From: Hofstenia miamia
Lineage: Eukaryota; Xenacoelomorpha; Acoela
Length of the DNA: 64,000 nt
Assembly: GCA_004352715.1 (NCBI GenBank)
Contig: SCFE01000053.1
Span: forward strand, 590,656-654,655
Direction: 5' to 3'
The notes under the pieces were generated by a model. The model was not told where the DNA came from. It saw only the letters and a program-made list of their open reading frames with translations, and searched no databases. A program made the translations under genes and the position numbers. Below are positions 58,154-64,000 of this stretch, one piece after another (within the stretch, counting starts at the first letter, position 1; the number at the start of each line of letters is the position of its first letter).

Positions 58154-60881
58154 TTATTTATCGAGGGTTCTTCTGATCGCAGCCATGGGGGCATACTTCT
58201 CAGCAGCAAATTTCCTTACAACAGTTTCTGAATTCACAGGAGTGACATAATTAAGTAATTGATCAGCGAAAAACTTTTTCTAAAATAATATAATATTTCA
58301 AGATTCATTTTATAATGAAAATTGAAACTTTTTTGCAAAAAATGTAGGGAAAAGCTAAATAAAAAGTATCAAAAAGTTCTTATAAAGAAAGGTGAAGGTA
58401 TTTATCGTTCCATAGGAGCAATCCTGGCATGAAGTGCAACAAACTGGATGCAATATTCAGCATCGTATTTAACGATATCATAATCAATCGCTACAGAAAA
58501 AAAACTCTTTAGAATCTCATTAAATCTGCAAATTAAAAGTGTTTTATTGTGGTAGGTGATTTACAAATACGTTTCAGGAAACTTGGCAAGCGTTGTATTT
58601 TAAAATTTGCTTCACTTAGATTGTCCGCCTTAGAAAGACATTTTTGTCCCTTTGCACAACGTACTGTATATATTGGCTTGTCAAAGATATTTTAAAAAAT
58701 TAGTAGTGATGATCTTGTGTTACTTCAAGACAAAAGCTTTCTAGGGGTCTCAAATCGAATTCATGTTTCAAAGCGGAAGTTTACATCAATGCTATTGAAG
58801 AAAACATTCGTTGGAAAATCATTGCGAAGTTTTTCATAACAATACAAGTGTAACTAAACTGAAAAATGTAGTACAAAGGAAAAAATAAGACATTGGTTAA
58901 ATGATAAAAGCTATAAATACAAAAGATAACCGTGTCATCTGTTTGAACGGCGATGGATTTACAATTCAGAGCCTGCAAGCGATTAAGCCTCCCTTGCGCA
59001 CTTTTTACAGCAGCTCTGTTTTTCTGATATTCCTCATATTTCGAAAGAATTTTCCGACTAGGCGAAGGTACCATTCCAGCATCTCCGATAGAATAATGAG
59101 ACACGGTGGCGGGCTCATCAGTTAAAGGAGATTGTCTAAGTTTGCAAAGACACTCTATTAGCATTGGGTATAAATTCAAGTCAATTACACATTTCAATTT
59201 TTATTTTAGGATATATACTCATTCATATTGCATGCATAATCGTTTAATAAACACGATATTTTTATTGGGGAAAAAAATGGCCGTCACTACCGAAAGTACA
59301 TAGAGATTAAAAGTAGAAATTACCTGGTATTAATCAAAGCATCATCCGCTTTCGGTGTAGCACACGAGTTATTGTACTCCTAAATAATCATTACAATTGA
59401 TGCTAAAATTGTAGGTGTTAGGAATACCTAACAAAATCTTTTCATCAGGATTAAATTGAGAGTTTGGATTTTTTGCACCAAATTCAATTCATTTTAATGT
59501 TTTGGCAACATCTAGTTCCTATCCCATGCCCATATGTAGTGTTTATTAAAGTTTAGAATTTCCAGAATAAAAATATAAAATCTTAACTGTTTATCTACTG
59601 CAATCGGAGGCAGCTGGAAATTTTTAAATTACATTTAACATTATGCTAAAAATAATGGTTAGTAAAGAAAAAGTTTGCTGCTACGGTAGAAAGTCCTATG
59701 GGACTGCAAAGGCTAACCAGATTACATTGGCAAGTATTAATTTCAATTTATCAATTATTAGTATAATTGATTCAATCAATATTAATGCAACATCAATTGG
59801 GACAGGGTTAGAGGGGATAAAAATACAATCCAAACACTTCAAATGAGCTCACAAAAGATACCCTTCAAAAAATAAGGACTGCCAATAGCAATAACTGGCG
59901 ATAAACAATAACTTAAATCATAAATTAAAAATTAAAATTAGAAATTGAAAATGTATAGTGATTAAAAATAATTACTTCTAAGACTTTTTCATCGACAGTA
60001 GTAGCCCGCTTTAACACTTCAAGCAAACCTTCAAAGAGATGCTCATCTTTTGCTGTAGCATGCTGTACAGATCCAGCTAAGGAGGAAACCGTCTAAAAAT
60101 TACAAACTTCAGTTAGTTAGTTTAACTATTGCCACACAATAAGTGCTTCACTTCACTAATTTTTCTAAGCAATAATCATGCCAAAATACAAAAACTATAG
60201 TGAATGCAACATCTATAAAAATATGCAAAAATTAATGTCCAGGGATATTGTAAAACTAATACTTTTCAGAATTTATTGAAATTATAATATAATTTTCGCA
60301 TATCTTTCATGACATATATACTAATTTCTTTGCTTACCTGAAGAAAAAATGTTAATTTTTAAATTTCTCAAAAAGCCAGTTTTGCTAAGTGTTCATTTAA
60401 AACAACATGAGAAAATTAAAATGGAAAAAATGGAGATATTTTTGAAAAGTTGATTGCCTTCAACCTGAACATGTGCACTCTACCTTATCCAAGTACTCAA
60501 AAAATCAATTGATTTAAATAAAAACAGGCATTTATGAAGCTGAATCAAGATAATTTTGCATTTGCATTCAACAGTTGCATTTTGAAAGACAATAACTACG
60601 AAATCTATCCAATCAACTACATGTCTTGTCAGACGAAAGTTAATATGCACAGCTAAACGTGGTGATACGTTACCTGCTCCAGATCATAGTGAGACGTAAA
60701 CCACTAATGAAGAAAATAAAGAAATTAAAAAATAAACACTGTAATCAATATTTTTAATGCACTAACAGAAAATACCAGGCTAAAAATCCACCATACAATA
60801 TTAAATTTTTAACTAAGTCAGCTGATTAAGTAAAAGAAATGTTGTTTCAAAGATCTAAACGGGATATGTCACCTGACCCAT
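58154..60881 (-). CDS. Unidentified 198 aa helical protein, seven exons
   Basis: Exons, 5' to 3' on the minus strand, are 60881-60873 (MGQ; GGGCTATGG context, in-frame stop 10 codons upstream), 60703-60674, 60092-59976, 59379-59324, 59135-58963, 58490-58405 and 58279-58154. Phases close to 597 nt. All intron starts are GT except after exon 6, where CGA is followed by TAAATACC and no GT is near. Key segments are HYDLEQTVSSLAGSVQHATA, HLFEGLLEVLKRATTVDEKV, SRKILSKYEEYQKNRAAVKS with AQGRLNRLQALN, YDAEYCIQFVALHARIAPME and FFADQLLNYVTPVNSETVVR, ending AAIRRTLDK. It is charged and almost wholly helical with no membrane span. Size and helix layout recall BAR-type membrane-curvature domains, but that is a guess. 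I cannot name it. Confidence 0.68.
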
Positions 60882-62664
60882 AGCCCGTATCAATGGAACA
60901 GGCAGGAGCTCTCAGATGTTTACTCCTTGGGGATGCTGTTGGAGCAAAATCTTTAGTCATTTCATAACTAGGGGCATACGCACGATTTCCTGATGACGGC
61001 CATCTCAGTTGTGATCAAGTGAGAGACCAAAGCGAGTCATAATCCTGAGAAAAAATTGTTAATATATTGCAAAAATAAACTACAAAAATGCATCTCACTT
61101 CCTTAGTTTTTGATATTTTCTATTTTTTTACAAAATTATTTATGAAGTATGCAATCAAAATCCATCTTGAAACCAAGACAGGGGACATTCCGACATGTCC
61201 CCCTCTTTGCGTATGCCACTGTTTATAGCCCAAAACGTGTTTTCTTGCTTTAACAAAGAAGAGAAAATATAAAAATCTATAGCATTAGCTGCCAATTTTA
61301 ATTATTATACTAGACTATTTTGCGGCCTATTTCTCCGCATATGTTCCCATAAGATTGACGCTGAGCCTTAGAATGGTCATAGCACACATATAGATAAGTA
61401 CAAAATTGTATTCAAATAATATGTAATATATAAACAAACATTTCCTGCACAACCTAATGATCACATAATACACATTAATACATATTGGTTTTATAATATA
61501 ATGAATATATCTCAAAAAAATAATCATAAAATTAATACCACTTTAAATTATTCGTTTTCCTAATATATTTTTTTAAAAAAATCAGAAAAAATTAGCACCA
61601 AATCTTTTTTCAATTAAAGATATAATATTATTTCTCAAGGGGATGCTGAGGAAGAACCCTCAACTGAGATAGGGTAAAAGAAGTATCACATGCATTCATT
61701 GCTTTCAATGCAAATTATTTAGAGGAGAAAATAGTTTTCTCATTCGCGGAAATAAATTATTGTAATTTATTATAAAGGCAATTACTGAATTAACAAGAAT
61801 TTTTTAAGCATCTCTGGATTGTTGCCTATGGGTAAAAACTCTAGCATTCTCATACATGAGCAATAATTTTCTGCTAAAATTTATATTGTTTCTACAGTGC
61901 AAAAATATTTCAAAGGAGGCTCCAGCCCCCCCTTGACTGCGCAACTAACCCGCATTATATATATAACACATTCCGTGAAAAACAATGTCTATGCTTCGGT
62001 TGTGGTTTGAATCTTGACACAAAAAACCATTCAAATATCTTACTCAACTTGCTTTTGCTTTTTATTGTCAAAATTGTACTTTTTCAAAAATCAAACAAAT
62101 TAACAAACTAACTTGGAATACACATCTTATAGCAATAATGACAGAATACTTTAATATAGCATTATAATAATAATAAATATATAATAATAATAAATAAGCA
62201 AAAAATAATAATTTCTGTCCTAAATATATCACATTGTAGCTATAAGACTATAGAAAGAAATTTTTGATTTTTAGAAAAACCAATTTAACTTTACTGTTCT
62301 TTGCAACCATATGCGTGGTACTTGCAGACATCATAAAATTAATGGAAGACAAACATTTTATGAGAAAAGTTGAGTCTGTTTTGAAAATGGAAATTGAATA
62401 GAAAACGATGTGGGTTTTAAAGACAAATTCGGCTGTCTGAGGCACTTGAGACTTTACTACATGTAATATCATTACATCAAAATAAATAGATGTGAACTAG
62501 AAAATGTTTAAATTTATGTTCATAACGAAAAATAAATAACATTGGAATTAGTGGTGAATTGCAGCTAAATGTTTATACAATTTAACGCAAATGACTTCCT
62601 TTTTATAAACAGAGAACATAGACAACTTAATAACTTACGGAAATTGATTTTCCAAGAATCTTAC
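60882..62664. other. Upstream flank; no further exon confirmed
   Basis: The stretch 60873-61048 is open for 49 codons in another minus-strand frame (RAYAPSYEMTKDFAPTASPR...), bounded by a TGA. It may be 5' UTR of the 198 aa gene or a separate exon. The rest is AT-rich. The open frame 62248-62472 (-) has no recognisable feature. Confidence 0.35.
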
Positions 62665-62787
62665 TTCAGAAACATTAGCGGCATTGCGAAATAATTGTGT
62701 TCCCATTGAATTTTTAAAACTACCACGAACTACAGCAGCGAGCAAAATGATCAGAACTATAATTCTAATGAGGAGAAAATCCTTCAT
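62665..62787 (-). CDS. Putative first exon encoding a signal peptide
   Basis: ATG 62787 opens a 41-codon stretch: MKDFLLIRIIVLIILLAAVV, then RGSFKNSMGTQLFRNAANVSE, followed by the good donor GTAAGA. The positive N-terminus, a 15-residue hydrophobic core and small residues before Arg-Gly fit a secretory signal peptide or a single membrane anchor. Unspliced, it reads through to a stop after 10 more codons (a 51 aa peptide). It could be exon 1 of a separate secreted-protein gene whose next exons (below 62.6 kb) I could not fix. The phase does not fit the 198 aa gene. Confidence 0.45.
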
Positions 62788-63538
62788 ATCAAGCCCCTAT
62801 AAGGCCTATAAACCTCTAAAATTTTAGATAATTTTTTTAGAATAAATGGGTACTAATATCGCATAGAGGGGCGAAATGTGTGAAATTCTCTCGACACAAT
62901 TATTCAATGAATAAGAGGAATACGCAACGTGAAATTATTGACCATAAAAGCTTCCCATGCAATATTAATATATGACAGCTCATCTGTTACACGAAATCGG
63001 TTTTCACAATCAAATCATTTAGCCACAATGGTTAGGGTTGGGAAATTTGCGAGAAAGGTATTCTCTAGGAACTATATTTATTAATGTACATTTATTCATG
63101 TACCTAAATACATCATCAGAGAATGCCGAGGTGTGTGACATCTGCATATTTCATCGTTTTTAATAAAAAAAAATAACTTTTCAAACAGTTTTGCACGGTA
63201 ACGACTTTCACAATTTACTAAACAAGTTCTAGGTCCAACAGAACATCACCTTCTTAGAATGATTAAAACCTATCAATAATAGTGAACTTATGCGACTTCT
63301 ATTCAAAGTAAAAAGGCTTTTAAGAAGGGGATATACTTCTTTGCCTATACAAAATTAACTGGCAAGGGAAACTACAAACTTAATGAGTGAAATGACAAAA
63401 TTCTTTTGCTTTAAGATGTTTTTGTAGATAAAGGTGCAAATTCAAATATGTCACCGATAGTTAAAAACAGTAAAGCAATAAAAATATGATGCGAATGAAA
63501 ATTTAATAAAATTACTATTATGAATATTATTTTATTAT

Positions 63539-63542
<4 letters not shown>
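62788..63542. other. No gene seen
   Basis: AT-rich. The 5' region of the exon at 62787 should lie here; no promoter motif stands out. Confidence 0.4.

Positions 63543-63574
<32 letters not shown>
63543..63574. repeat. (TA)n microsatellite
   Basis: Alternating TA flanked by ATT-rich triplet repeats, directly before the ORF1-like frame. Confidence 0.9.
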
Positions 63575-63578
<4 letters not shown>

Positions 63579-63599
63579 ATATTATTATTAAAGATAAAA

Positions 63600-64000
63600 A
63601 GAAAACACCGCTTCATCAAATGTTCGCTCTGCTCAACAAAGAAAACGCCGCTGAAGCTCTCCTACTTCTTTTCGAAAGTTCATTGAAATCTGTCTCTAAT
63701 GCTTCAACCCAGTCTTCTCCTACAAAATCAGCTAATTCTAACAATGCATCATGTTCTACGCAAACGTTTGATTCTCCTTCTGAACATCGCTATGTCTCTT
63801 TCAAAAATCCGCCCAAGTCTCCTAGAAAGAAATCTAATGAAGCACGACGTTCTACTCTCCCGCGAAGACAAGTGAAATCTATCAAACCTGGCACATCATC
63901 ACTAATCATTGGAAGCAGCATTCTAAAATATGTCCGCTCGCATAATCTTCTACATAATCAAACCACTTCAATCCATTCTTATCCTGGTCACAACTCTAGG
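63600..64000 (+). mobile_element. LINE ORF1-like frame, cut by window end
   Basis: The frame is open from about 63600 to the window end. It has a helix (PLHQMFALLNKENAAEALLL), a Ser/Asn-rich linker, a basic stretch (FKNPPKSPRKKSNEARRSTL), then TSSLIIGSSILKYVRSHNLL and SIHSYPGHNSR. The last part matches the first block of SGNH esterase-like domains ('..LIIGDSI.K......' then 'PG....') found in ORF1 of CR1/L2-type LINEs; the catalytic-block Asp reads Ser here. A host gene with a similar fold is the alternative. The start codon is not fixed. Confidence 0.5.

Noticed and set aside
60873-61048. 49-codon frame RAYAPSYEMTKDF... as an earlier coding exon of the 198 aa gene
   Set aside because: Its phase at the donor does not fit the next exon (joining creates a stop), and a TGA interrupts it; the MGQ start in the other frame fits.

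Overview
This window looks like AT-rich invertebrate animal DNA. It has genes split by GT-AG introns of 0.3-1.8 kb, many (TA)n tracts, and a dense mix of LINE, Penelope-like, Ty3/gypsy, Tc1/mariner, Mutator and hAT-type elements. I cannot name the species. I see no bacterial genes, operons, CRISPR arrays, rRNA or tRNA genes. Four scaffold gaps are exactly 1000 N, one is 117 N, and seven single N bases mark contig joins. At least four of these joins (1272, 4860, 31275, 56106) sit between near-identical direct repeats, so part of the apparent duplication is assembly or haplotype artefact.

Region by region: 0.6-13 kb is a rearranged Ty3/gypsy zone. It has two copies of a ~0.7 kb LTR, an integrase C-terminus followed by a long unidentified third reading frame on the + strand, and a broken gag-protease-RT-RNaseH copy on the - strand. 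13.8-14.8 kb holds a broken SWIM zinc finger/YqaJ-type nuclease gene (-). 15.1-17.6 kb holds Penelope-like fragments in opposite orientations. 17.66-19.1 kb is a TIR element built on repeated GGGCCCTTTGTAA motifs, with a 383 bp hAT-like MITE nested inside.

20.5-28.3 kb carries the best host gene, a six-exon UBXN11 homologue (SEP plus UBX domains). Its exon phases close perfectly to 475 codons, and two Tc1 copies lie in intron 1. 30-34 kb has LINE and Penelope-like relics. 35.4-39.8 kb is a short-LTR gypsy element of the K02A2.6-like type, interrupted by a MITE and a Tc1. 39.85-41.4 kb holds relics, followed by the apparent last exon of an unidentified gene (41.67 kb). 42.45-42.82 kb is a large inverted repeat carrying a hammerhead-like core. 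43.8-45.5 kb is a Mutator-family transposase with few lesions. 46.6-57 kb is Tc1 and LINE material, including a textbook processed retropseudogene with poly(A) and an 11 bp target duplication.

58.15-60.88 kb holds a second host gene (-): seven exons, 198 aa, helical, not recognised, with one non-canonical intron start. At 62.67 kb a signal-peptide-encoding first exon is visible (-). The window ends inside a LINE ORF1-like frame. The two host genes show no functional link. Everything else is mobile DNA or its debris.
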